From IMG/VR virus record IMGVR_UViG_3300028743_000020, positions 1 through 33,986 of that record: a stretch of DNA of 33,986 nt. One strand, written 5' to 3'. This document shows positions 15,890-23,119 of the stretch, piece after piece. A program made the translations under genes and the position numbers. The stretch comes from a virus. The first letter of the stretch is position 1. Each line of letters starts with the position of its first letter. The notes beneath the pieces are model-generated. The model was not told the DNA's origin. It made no database searches and saw nothing but the letters and a program-made list of their open reading frames with translations.

Positions 15890-16780
15890 ATGGAAATTAA
15901 AGAATTATTACCAATAGACGGACAGAAACTCCCCTTATCAAATGAAGATCAATGTTTTTATTTTGAGGATTATTCTAATGAGTTGCTTGATTATGTAGAG
16001 AAAGTCGCCAATAAAGTACAACCTAATAGACCTTCTCCTGATGGAGACTTTGATTATGGATATAGGTTTTACGGATCACGTGCTATAAGTCATTTTGTGG
16101 TAAAATATTTAAATGGTGATGTAGATACTAGTTTTAAGCAGAAATTCATAGACAACAAAGACGTACAGGATACTATTAACGGATTTGGAATAGATGTTGA
16201 TAAGTTCTGGTATCTATTGTTGTTCATTAATGATTATAGTTTTTGTAGGTGTAAAAAAGGTCTTGGTATAAAAGATTCACCTGAAGAACAAATAAAAAAA
16301 CTGGTTTCTAAAATTGTTTTTAGTATAAAGGATTTTAATAAGGACTTAGTTGAAGTAACCTTTAACGAACCTATTGAGATAGATCTAAAGATAAATGGAC
16401 AACGAGTAACAACAATTGACGACCCTCTTGCTGTATTGAAAGTTGCTCAAGATTGTCTTGATGGATTGGAAAGAATAAAAGAAGGATCTGCACTGAAAAT
16501 GGGAAGAGGAAGTGGCTCTATTGTAGGAGTTAATTCAGTACAGATTTGTTATTTTTATAAATTATTTTTGATCTTTTTTGATCTGTATCCCCAATTTAGA
16601 AAAAGACAGAAAAAGGGCTCTACAATATCGTTTAATAGGAAGTTGCTGATTTCTAGACTTATAGACATTGTGGGATTACCTGAAAAAGGAGATTATAAAA
16701 ATTCTGTGGAATCTTTAGACGGAGTTTTAAGCAAATATAAGAATCATCCAGTGCCACCATTTTGTCTTGAATATTCGTAA
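15890..16780 (+). CDS. Accessory (moron-type) protein of unknown function, 296 aa
   Basis: The start is taken as ATG 15890 (MEIKELLPIDG). An in-frame ATG at 15833 would put the terminator inside the gene and is rejected. The protein is soluble-looking, rich in Lys, Asp and Phe, with DYGYRFYGSRAISHFVVKYL near the N-terminus, a cluster SFCRCKKGLG, and a Gly/Ser segment KMGRGSGSIVG about two thirds in. No signal peptide or catalytic motif could be assigned, and I do not recognise the family. It has its own promoter-like box and a very strong terminator at 16833-16866. That isolation, in the accessory region of a prophage, suggests expression during lysogeny. The GxGSG-like loop could bind a nucleotide, but that is a guess. 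Confidence 0.7.
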   Translation: MEIKELLPIDGQKLPLSNEDQCFYFEDYSNELLDYVEKVANKVQPNRPSPDGDFDYGYRFYGSRAISHFVVKYLNGDVDTSFKQKFIDNKDVQDTINGFGIDVDKFWYLLLFINDYSFCRCKKGLGIKDSPEEQIKKLVSKIVFSIKDFNKDLVEVTFNEPIEIDLKINGQRVTTIDDPLAVLKVAQDCLDGLERIKEGSALKMGRGSGSIVGVNSVQICYFYKLFLIFFDLYPQFRKRQKKGSTISFNRKLLISRLIDIVGLPEKGDYKNSVESLDGVLSKYKNHPVPPFCLEYS

Positions 16781-16832
16781 TATATTTATAATAAGTGATT
16801 TATAAATAATATCCTAGCTTAGTAAATTAAAG

Positions 16833-16866
16833 AGAGTAGAAAAGTGGCTATTTTCTACTCTTTTTA
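16833..16866 (+). terminator. Strong rho-independent terminator after the 296-aa gene
   Basis: AGAGTAGAAAA (16833-16843) and TTTTCTACTCT (16851-16861) form a perfect 11-bp stem with a 7-nt loop, followed by more T residues. The A-run before the second strand's T-run makes it usable in both directions. Confidence 0.9.
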
Positions 16867-16884
16867 ATTGAATTCATAAGTATT

Positions 16885-16892
16885 TATCTTTG
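16885..16892 (+). promoter_or_regulatory. Promoter (-7 box) of the ParB-like operon
   Basis: TATCTTTG is an exact match to the Bacteroidales -7 consensus TAnnTTTG and is followed by CAA. A T-run at 16861-16865 about 19 bp upstream can serve as the -33 element, although it is not a perfect TTTG. Transcription would start just after, giving a leader of about 95 nt before ATG 16993. Confidence 0.7.
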
Positions 16893-16933
16893 CAACCGTA
16901 ATTAAGGACAAGGGGTGCACATCTTATTCTTGA

Positions 16934-16974
16934 TTATCTGGACTCTTTCACCAGAATTGAAAGATTATAGATAA
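16934..16974 (+). promoter_or_regulatory. Leader hairpin upstream of the ParB-like gene
   Basis: TTATCT (16934-16939) pairs with AGATAA (16969-16974), and inside it TCTTTC (16944-16949) pairs with GAAAGA (16959-16964). The nested stem lies in the 5' untranslated region and is not followed by a T-run, so it is not a terminator. It ends 18 bp before the ATG. It may control translation or be bound by a protein; which of these is unknown. Confidence 0.5.
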
Positions 16975-16992
16975 CCATTTAAAAATAAAAAG

Positions 16993-17859
16993 ATGGAAAC
17001 TTTAATAAGTAATTTTGCGGCTTTGAATAAGAAAGTAGCATTTGTTAGCGGAAATAGAGCTATCAGTAAAAACAACTTAAGCAAAAAGATTGCATCCATT
17101 AAAGAGTGTGGACAATTGATGCCAATTGTTATTATTAATGGGGAAGATGCTGTAAAAGAGGATTTAACTCTAATTGACTATGAAACAAATAGCCCTGTTC
17201 CTGCTGATAAAGTAAGTGATTATAAGGTCGTTATTGAAGGGCAACATAGATATACAGCTATTAGAACACTTCAAACAGAAGATGAAAAGAATGGAACATC
17301 TGATGCACCTACTGATATAACGGTTATGTATATTCAAAATCCTAAAGGTATAAGTGTAAAGAAGCTTATATCAGAATTGAATAGAACCTCTATTGTTTGG
17401 GATGGTAAGGATTATGTTACAGGTGCTGCATTGTGCAATCCTACTAATGAATTGCTTAAGTTCGCGAAGGAATTAGTAGACTTAAAATCAATAAAGAAAG
17501 GTGATGGGCTACCTAGCAATGGTTATCCGATCAGTACAATAAGTAAATTGGCGACATTTGGCACAAATATAGATAAAGCTAAATTAGCTAAGTGTATGAA
17601 TAACGGCACAGAGACTTTGCCATCTGCTAATATTGATAAAGCTAAAAAGATACTAGAAAAAGCTAGAAATGCTGGTTTTACTGACAAATATTTATCACAC
17701 AAATACTTCATTGATTGGGTGATGGATGAATCTAATAAGTCTGATATGGATGTAATATATACGATGATAGAGAAATTACAACCAGAAGATGTAGCGGCTA
17801 TAACAAAGATAAACGGGGATGATTATATCTCTGAGATAAGAAGCATTATTAACAAATAA
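16993..17859 (+). CDS. Orphan ParB/Srx-fold protein
   Basis: 288 aa. The ParB/sulfiredoxin core lies in about residues 20-120. NNLSKKIASIKECGQLMPIVII is the usual N-terminal pattern, and VVIEGQHRYTAIRTL carries the Gly-x-His-Arg nucleotide-binding motif (Gly83-Arg86). The C-terminal half is helical and could bind DNA or a partner. There is no ParA beside it, so classical partition is unlikely. ParB-fold proteins in phages also act as CTP/ATP-dependent clamps, nucleases or transcription factors. It has its own consensus promoter and a structured leader, and shares an operon with a 95-aa protein 12 bp downstream. The core assignment is good; the role is open. Confidence 0.78.
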   Translation: METLISNFAALNKKVAFVSGNRAISKNNLSKKIASIKECGQLMPIVIINGEDAVKEDLTLIDYETNSPVPADKVSDYKVVIEGQHRYTAIRTLQTEDEKNGTSDAPTDITVMYIQNPKGISVKKLISELNRTSIVWDGKDYVTGAALCNPTNELLKFAKELVDLKSIKKGDGLPSNGYPISTISKLATFGTNIDKAKLAKCMNNGTETLPSANIDKAKKILEKARNAGFTDKYLSHKYFIDWVMDESNKSDMDVIYTMIEKLQPEDVAAITKINGDDYISEIRSIINK

Positions 17860-17871
17860 AATAATAGAATT

Positions 17872-18159
17872 ATGGAAAAAGAACAAATAGAAGATTTGAA
17901 GGGTAAAGTTAAAGGACTATTAGCCCAATGCACTTTCCAATACAAAGGTGTAAAAGTAACTGTAGATGAGTTTAAAAAATATGATATCTGGCAAATTAAC
18001 GGTGATAACGGTGAGTATAGCTTTAGAGGTACTGCTAGAATCAAAATGGATATGACAGAGAATTTCTATGATATTTCTGGAACTTTTAAAGAGGAAGATG
18101 AAAAGGTTAGTATTAATAATCCTGTGTTAATTGGCAAAGTACATTATGCCCCGCAATAA
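17872..18159 (+). CDS. Small protein co-transcribed with the ParB-like gene
   Basis: 95 aa, starting MEKEQIEDLKGKVKGLLAQC. An N-terminal helix is followed by a beta-rich part (GEYSFRGTARIKMDMTENFY, then YDISGTFKEEDEKVSI). It is acidic, with no signal peptide or membrane segment. It lies 12 bp after the ParB-like gene and before a strong hairpin, so the two form a two-gene operon. That makes it a candidate partner, inhibitor or specificity factor of the ParB-like protein. The family was not recognised. Confidence 0.65.
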   Translation: MEKEQIEDLKGKVKGLLAQCTFQYKGVKVTVDEFKKYDIWQINGDNGEYSFRGTARIKMDMTENFYDISGTFKEEDEKVSINNPVLIGKVHYAPQ

Positions 18160-18175
18160 ATGCTGATATAGATTA

Positions 18176-18208
18176 TAGAGCCAGTTATCCATTTGATAGC
18201 TGGCTCTA
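18176..18208 (+). terminator. Terminator between converging accessory operons
   Basis: TAGAGCCAGTTATC pairs with GATAGCTGGCTCTA (one G-U pair) around a CATTT loop, a 14-bp stem. It ends the ParB-like operon and also faces the minus-strand genes at 18279-18833. The T-run after it is weak (CTTTCATT), so it may work mainly as a stable transcript end. Confidence 0.75.
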
Positions 18209-18278
18209 CTTTCATTAGAAGCACTTTCATAATATTGTGTGTGCTATCATATATATATAGGTTAGTTTTTATTTTTTT

Positions 18279-18434
18279 TCATAACAATTTGATTGCATAA
18301 TGACTATCGATGCATAAAAGTACAACTATAACTGCAATTATTTCTGTAGTTCCTGTTACATTGCATCCAACATCATATGAGGCTTTATCTATAACATAGT
18401 ATCCTACCACCAATATTATTACAGCAAAATACAT
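18279..18434 (-). CDS. Small membrane protein, 51 aa
   Basis: Read on the minus strand from ATG at 18434 to TGA at 18279. Two hydrophobic segments, FAVIILVVGYYVI and EIIAVIVVLLCI, are separated by a polar loop DKASYDVGCNVTGTT, a clear two-span membrane hairpin. It starts 6 bp after the stop of the secreted 130-aa protein, so it is probably translated from the same transcript. No family is recognised. Holin, antiholin and inner-membrane exclusion proteins share this shape, but so do many other small membrane proteins. Coding is supported by the layout and the hydrophobic pattern rather than by homology. Confidence 0.5.
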   Translation of the reverse strand: MYFAVIILVVGYYVIDKASYDVGCNVTGTTEIIAVIVVLLCIDSHYAIKLL

Positions 18435-18440
18435 TCCATA

Positions 18441-18833
18441 TCATTTTAGTTCCTTAATGTATCTGATTTTATACATATATTTACCATTGCTATATTCAAT
18501 TAAAATAAATGCATCTTTATCATTATGAATAGAAAAAGATAAAAGTAGACTTCTATCTTTAGAGTCTATAGCGTGAACTTCTCTCACATAATGGTTCTTA
18601 TCAGATTCTATATTTTTAAGGATTGTGTAATTTATAACTTGAATCTCTTGGCTCATTATTACAATGCGGCGTTTATCCCAATTAACATACACATCAATAT
18701 TACATTTATCCCAATTACTAAATGATTGACCAGTTTCGCAACAAGAGCAGCTTACTGCTTTGTACTTAAATGATTTTGCATTTAAAATGCTTGTGCAAAA
18801 TATACACAATATTATTATTGATAATCTTTTCAT
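18441..18833 (-). CDS. Secreted protein of unknown function, 130 aa
   Basis: The start is best placed at ATG 18833 (MKRLSIIILCIFCTSILNAK). An upstream in-frame ATG at 18857 adds eight polar residues that would spoil the signal peptide. A standard signal peptide is cut near LNA-KS, so the protein reaches the periplasm or beyond. A Cys cluster (SCSCCETG) follows. The rest is beta-strand-like, with NWDKCNIDVYVNWDKRRIVI, an S-Q-E-x-Q-V stretch, and a C-terminal YKIRYIKEL. It resembles small secreted proteins found on Bacteroides mobile elements whose role is unknown. Within a prophage it is a candidate lysogenic-conversion gene. Confidence 0.62.
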   Translation of the reverse strand: MKRLSIIILCIFCTSILNAKSFKYKAVSCSCCETGQSFSNWDKCNIDVYVNWDKRRIVIMSQEIQVINYTILKNIESDKNHYVREVHAIDSKDRSLLLSFSIHNDKDAFILIEYSNGKYMYKIRYIKELK

Positions 18834-19055
18834 ATTTATTTTTTTTGTATCAGTCATTACAAGCGTTTACATTCAAGACAATCTGGAATTTGGAAGGAAT
18901 TCTTGATGGAATTGCGCATTTCGCTTGATATTCGGTAACAGTGCATACGCTGATGCATAATCTGTTTTTGTCATTTCTACTTTTTCTTGTAAAGGTATTA
19001 CTAAAACAGAGCGGTATCAATGCGGAATTATGGACGTTACCTATAATATATAAGG

Positions 19056-19502
19056 TTAGAGTTTACCAGTTCCGTTACAACTCGGACAATATATTGCACC
19101 TCTTCCATTACATTTTGGGCAGTTGCCTAAATTACCTGTACCATTACAGCGACGGCATAATTTTTTTCCTGTTCCTTTACAGACTGAACAATACAGCATT
19201 TGATTCCCGGATGTGTTATATCCCCGTCCATTACATACAGAACAATTACCAGCACCAAAACAAGAACCTGCGCCTTTACAGTCTGGACAATTTATAACAT
19301 CAGATCCATTACATTCAGGACAGATAATTACTCCTTTGCCGTAGCATTGACGACAAGAATAAGTAGGAGCAGGGGGAATAGAAAAGCCCGCAGGTGGAAT
19401 GTTCGGAGAATAATAATTGGGAACAATAAAACCGTTCGCATCTTGAGCATAAGAACTTAGTCCCAAAATAGCGAAGAAGAAAGACATAATAACTTTTTTC
19501 AT
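19056..19502 (-). CDS. Secreted DnaJ-type zinc-finger (CxxCxGxG) protein without a J domain
   Basis: The start at ATG 19502 (MKKVIMSFFFAILGLSSYAQ) gives a clean signal peptide. The longer open frame to 19688 runs through the structured leader and is rejected. After a Pro-rich linker (about residues 24-48), the protein is a chain of eight CxxCxG motifs, such as CRQCYGKG, CPECNG, CPDCKGAG, CSVCNGRG, CKGTG, CRRCNGTG, CPKCNGRG and CPSCNGTG. In DnaJ four such motifs bind two zinc ions, so this protein could bind about four. There is no J domain, so it is not a classical Hsp70 partner. Its place outside the cytoplasm suggests metal binding or thiol/redox-linked folding. It is set between phage genes and is preceded by an elaborate leader. 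Confidence 0.72.
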   Translation of the reverse strand: MKKVIMSFFFAILGLSSYAQDANGFIVPNYYSPNIPPAGFSIPPAPTYSCRQCYGKGVIICPECNGSDVINCPDCKGAGSCFGAGNCSVCNGRGYNTSGNQMLYCSVCKGTGKKLCRRCNGTGNLGNCPKCNGRGAIYCPSCNGTGKL

Positions 19503-19555
19503 AATGGCGAATTTTAACGATTCTTCATTGCAGTCAATATGAAGAGTTTGTTTAA

Positions 19556-19708
19556 AAAGAAGTGGACTGCCACCTATGTTACTCGTTAGGCATCGCCAAA
19601 CACCCGTATATACGCACAGATTAACAGCCCACCCTATGGTCGACATCTGTGTCCTGTATATACTTTTCTTTGAGATTGGCGATTTCAACGAGTATAAGAC
19701 ACTTCTTT
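19556..19708 (-). promoter_or_regulatory. Long structured leader RNA (candidate switch) of the CxxCxG gene
   Basis: Five perfect paired blocks nest around a 23-nt loop. On the + strand AAAGAAGTG (19556-19564) pairs with CACTTCTTT (19700-19708), ACTCGTT (19581-19587) with AACGAGT (19687-19693), and ATCGCCAA (19592-19599) with TTGGCGAT (19676-19683). GTATATAC (19606-19613) pairs with GTATATAC (19656-19663), and CACAGAT (19615-19621) with ATCTGTG (19645-19651). This is 39 base pairs in 153 nt, with uneven internal loops. It lies between a consensus promoter and the ATG at 19502. The 3' arm of the RNA can also pair with 19505-19520, the bases just before the start codon. No known RNA family was recognised. 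Confidence 0.7.
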
Positions 19709-19738
19709 ATTATTTCAAAATTGTCCGTTAGGACATTG

Positions 19739-19746
19739 CAAAGATA
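19739..19746 (-). promoter_or_regulatory. Promoter (-7 box) of the leader and CxxCxG gene
   Basis: On the minus strand the bases read TATCTTTG followed by CAA, an exact TAnnTTTG match and the same word as the ParB-like operon's promoter. A TTGC about 21 bp upstream is a weak -33 element. A small hairpin, TGTCC/GGACA at 19722-19735, lies around the expected transcription start and could be an operator. The leader to ATG 19502 would be about 230 nt. Confidence 0.65.
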
Positions 19747-19976
19747 AATAGAAATATTGTAATGTCGCAAGTAGTATTCTACTTTATTTTTAGGTGTGAT
19801 ATGAAAATTCTTTCCGATTTTGGAGCATATAGGGGTATGGGGTAATATTTTAAAGATTTTGACGCTGAAACCACACGCCCCTCAACTTTTCGCGGATGGC
19901 AATTTTTCAAATTTCCGAAACTAGCAAAATCCTTAAATGCCAAAGATTCTACTAGTTTTGGAAATGAATGTGATTC

Positions 19977-21680
19977 TTATTTGTTAATATCCCATTCTTT
20001 TAATTCAAATTCGGCTTCTAATGCTGAAAAATCGTACTCTATATTTTTAACTGCACCCAATGGAAATTCATTAAGCTTTGGACGTTCTGTTAGTACTGTT
20101 GTTACCACTGTTCTATTATCAGGATTAAACTTAAAGCCAGATAGTAAAGCAACATATCCACGCTTACCTTTTTTTACGGCTAGTATGTTCCTAAAGCCAT
20201 TGGTATAATCTATAACAATAAATCCTTTATAGATAGTAACAGAATAGTACACAACTCTTTTTAGTATTTTCCTAAATAGGTCTGCTTTATCCTTTTCTGT
20301 AAAATCATTAAATACATTTTTCGTTTCTGCGGAAAGAATCTTTTGAATGTTTATTTTGTGATCTCCTATTTCTGTCTGTATATTTTCCTTTTGCTTATTT
20401 AATTGATTTATTTTACCATCAAGTTCAATATATTGTGATTGATATTTCTGTACAAGTTCTGGAAGGTCAACCATTGTAATGGCTTTTTCTATTCTGTTCT
20501 TATCTTTCTTTAAATCATCCTGAGTGCAAGTTAATTCGTATATTTGTTTTTCCAACTGGTTTATAATATCATTTTCAGCATCTCTTTGAGTACTATTCTT
20601 TTGTGCATATTCTGTGACATTTAATGTCTGTTTTGCCACCGTCCATACACTGTTCAGCAATAGATCTTTATTAATACCCAAATTGTGACATCTGTAAGAA
20701 TTAGCTATATGTCTTTGATGTGTACACCTCAGTATAGTATATCCATCACCATTCCATTTGATCTTATGTAGCATTAATGAATACCCACAAGGGCAAAAAG
20801 CTATACCTTTAAACGGATTAAAGTTGACTGACCATTTCCCTCTAAATGTTTGGTTTGATTGCAAATGCTTATTTGCCATATTCCAGTCATCATCAGGAAT
20901 TATCTTCTCAATTTCCAAAACCAAATCTTTATACTTTCTTTTTCCATTATATAAAGGATTCCTTATTATATGGCAAATAGTACCTTCTACAAATAGGTAA
21001 TTTAATTTTGTTTTGTATCCCATCTTCGTAAGAAGTTCTGCTGTATGCCTAGAAGTATTTCCCTGTATAATTAATTTGTAAATAAGTTTTACCAATTCTA
21101 CTTCTTTTGGTTCATAGGCTATGATTCTTTTAACTTCTTGATTATCTTTTTGATCTTTAAATTTTGGGTTATTAATAGCTTTAAAACCTAATGGTAGTGC
21201 ATTTCCACCAAGATAGATATAAGGATTTTGTTGAAATTTCGTATACTTACCTGTGCCCATTCTTGTTGAAATTTTTTTCCTCTCTTCTGATGCAGCGTTT
21301 GCTTCTACCGATAAGGTTATAATATCAATTAAAGATAATGTGCTATAAGCTTCATATATCTTATTTGGGCTATCTAAAAATAATATGTCTAGTCCATTTT
21401 CTAATAAATCATTTATAATTGATAATAAATTCATTATCTCAGATTCTCTACTTAATCTAGATAATTCTGATACTACTATCATATCAGCCATTTTACTGTC
21501 AACTTCCATTAAATTACTAATGCTTAGTCTATTTTTTTTAGCACCAGATACTTTTTCTGATATTATTTTTACCAAATCATATCCTTGTAATTCACAATAG
21601 TCCTTTATTAAGATTTTCTGTCTGTCCAAATCCTGTTTCTCAGTTGAAACTCTGGCATAACCAATTACTTTTTTCCCCAT
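19977..21680 (-). CDS. Large serine recombinase (phage integrase)
   Basis: 567 aa. The resolvase-type catalytic domain covers about residues 4-145: GYARVSTEKQD has the nucleophile Ser12 with Arg10, and SELSRLSR supplies Arg75 and Arg78. The Recombinase domain follows at about 160-275 (LPLGFKAINNP, then CHIIRNPLYNGKRKYKD). A zinc ribbon has Cys296, Cys298, Cys319 and Cys331. A coiled coil lies at about 365-440, the part that in this family controls integration direction. The N-terminus points toward the truncated VirE gene with about 40 bp between, so the enzyme sits beside its attachment site as in other phages of this type. All catalytic residues are present, so it is likely active. Its excision factor was not identified. 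Confidence 0.93.
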   Translation of the reverse strand: MGKKVIGYARVSTEKQDLDRQKILIKDYCELQGYDLVKIISEKVSGAKKNRLSISNLMEVDSKMADMIVVSELSRLSRESEIMNLLSIINDLLENGLDILFLDSPNKIYEAYSTLSLIDIITLSVEANAASEERKKISTRMGTGKYTKFQQNPYIYLGGNALPLGFKAINNPKFKDQKDNQEVKRIIAYEPKEVELVKLIYKLIIQGNTSRHTAELLTKMGYKTKLNYLFVEGTICHIIRNPLYNGKRKYKDLVLEIEKIIPDDDWNMANKHLQSNQTFRGKWSVNFNPFKGIAFCPCGYSLMLHKIKWNGDGYTILRCTHQRHIANSYRCHNLGINKDLLLNSVWTVAKQTLNVTEYAQKNSTQRDAENDIINQLEKQIYELTCTQDDLKKDKNRIEKAITMVDLPELVQKYQSQYIELDGKINQLNKQKENIQTEIGDHKINIQKILSAETKNVFNDFTEKDKADLFRKILKRVVYYSVTIYKGFIVIDYTNGFRNILAVKKGKRGYVALLSGFKFNPDNRTVVTTVLTERPKLNEFPLGAVKNIEYDFSALEAEFELKEWDINK

Positions 21681-21707
21681 AAATTGTTTTACTTTTTAAT
21701 TATGCCA

Positions 21708-21715
21708 CAAAATTA
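21708..21715 (-). promoter_or_regulatory. Promoter (-7 box) of the serine recombinase
   Basis: On the minus strand the bases read TAATTTTG, a TAnnTTTG match 27 bp before ATG 21680. The -33 region would fall at about 21735-21740, across the attachment site. Integration or excision would therefore change what lies upstream of the integrase gene. Confidence 0.55.
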
Positions 21716-21723
21716 AATAAAAC

Positions 21724-21739
21724 ATTGCACCTATGCAAT
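21724..21739. other. Right prophage-host junction (attachment site), approximate
   Basis: The interrupted VirE-type reading frame stops here: its last codons spell SLATIA and then TAG, whereas family members continue into the DUF3987 domain. The junction is an inverted repeat, ATTGCA-CCTA-TGCAAT. The serine recombinase begins 44 bp away. The exact crossover bases cannot be fixed without the left end of the prophage, which is outside the window. Confidence 0.65.
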
Positions 21740-23008
21740 AGTTGCCAGCGAGGTCATGAGCATCATACTCTTTTCCGCCACCGTGTCAACATGCGATACG
21801 ATTTGAGTCAGCAATGGAGGCAACTGATCAAATACCCATTCAGGAAACATCGGAAGCCCTTTCATCTCATTAGCCACATCTATCTCTTCTTGAAAGGTAT
21901 GGTAAGGATTAGAAATATCCACTCCCGCTGTTTTGCAAAGTTCAAAGAAAGTAGCGATCTTAATGTCATCCCGTTTCTTGTGCAGGCAGTCTGTGAAAAA
22001 TTTGTTCAGATCACGAGTCTGCTCTCCCTTGTAATACGAGCAACAATGCTCAAAGATAGGTCGTCCCACTTCGCCCAAGGTTGCTAATGAAAAGCCCAAG
22101 CGCAAGAAATCTTCATAGTTAGGTGCTATGTCCTTGTTTATACGACCTGCCACCACTTGCACATGGGCAAGCGATGTTTGTTCATCCATACAATGATCCT
22201 CAGGGGAATCAGCTTGAAAGGCAAGCTCATTTTCCAATGAATCCGCTTTCGATGAATTGGTTGCTGATGGATCACTTGGTAATATTTCACTTGAAGATGG
22301 AACATTCAAGGAAGAAACATTCGATGGTGAATACTTGAAGGAGGCATTTGCAGGAATAGTCTCCGGTGTTCCTTGAAACTGCTTGTAACGAGCCAGCCAT
22401 ATATTTACATCCACTCCGCACATCAGTCCGGTTGTTGAAAAATAAGCTTGTGGATCATAAGAGACAAAACAAGCACGTGTAGGATCGCAACACGCTCTGT
22501 CCGCTTTCAAATGGCACACATCAGCTAAATACTGCATGATCGCGTGAGAATAATCTTCCACCGTGGCAACCTTCGGATCATAGCGAAACATTACTTTCAA
22601 GCCCTTGCCTAAAGAACTCACAATCGCCATAAACGAATGTAACAACGGATCATTCAATACCGTTACACGCATTTGCTGAGGAGTCTTACCCGGATTATCC
22701 TTACCATCCAAATCCGCACAGATCACTCCACTAAAATCGGTGATGCAACTATTCTTACGTTCTGTACAAATGACCGAGGGTGTGAAATAATCAAGCTTTG
22801 ATTTCATAGCCGATTGTTTCTTGGGATCCGGCTCTGCACGCATCGCCTCTATTTGCTCCTTGTATTTATTACTTTTAGTTCGCTCATACAGTTCATAAAA
22901 AGCCTCCGTCCCATAGGATTTCACATTGCTAATCGGACCGTGAAAGGAAGAGCATCGCAACTCGGTTATTTCTCTATTGACAGCCTCTTTACTATTATCT
23001 GTTTCCAT
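21731..23008 (-). pseudogene. VirE/BT4734-type primase-like protein, cut by prophage insertion
   Basis: 425 codons remain. Residues about 20-190 are the BT4734-like N-terminal domain, with SFHGPISNVKSYG at its start and ICADLDGKDNPG holding Asp99 and Asp101. These domains are related to archaeo-eukaryotic primases. A Ser/Pro-rich linker (about 215-265) follows, then a primase C-terminal-2 type domain (YEDFLRLGFSLATLGEVGR). The sequence breaks off at the first helix of DUF3987, the helicase-like half (EWVFDQLPPLLTQI then MMLMTSLATIA). Intact proteins are about 700-800 aa. The stop codon comes from phage DNA. Its other half should lie at the left end of the prophage. It would be restored by excision, so this is a reversible gene disruption. 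Confidence 0.85.
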
Positions 23009-23119
23009 TTTTCTTTTTCACTTAATCATTATATAAAAACAGCTGCCGCTTTTGCTCCCGGGATTTACAAAAGAGAACAGCACCTTCGGGACTTTCCCAA
23101 AAGCGCTGCAATAGTATAG

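Noticed and set aside
16993-17859. Plasmid-type partition (phage-plasmid) system
   Set aside because: No ParA gene or repeated centromere-like sites are seen, and the element is integrated next to a serine recombinase.
18834-19055. Two short overlapping minus-strand frames of about 33 aa (one starting MTKTDYASAY, one starting MHQRMHCY)
   Set aside because: Very short, in competing frames and without a recognisable pattern. I see no other feature in this 222-bp gap.
19503-19688. An in-frame N-terminal extension of the CxxCxG protein by 62 residues
   Set aside because: It would translate the long hairpin leader and bury the clear signal peptide that begins at ATG 19502.
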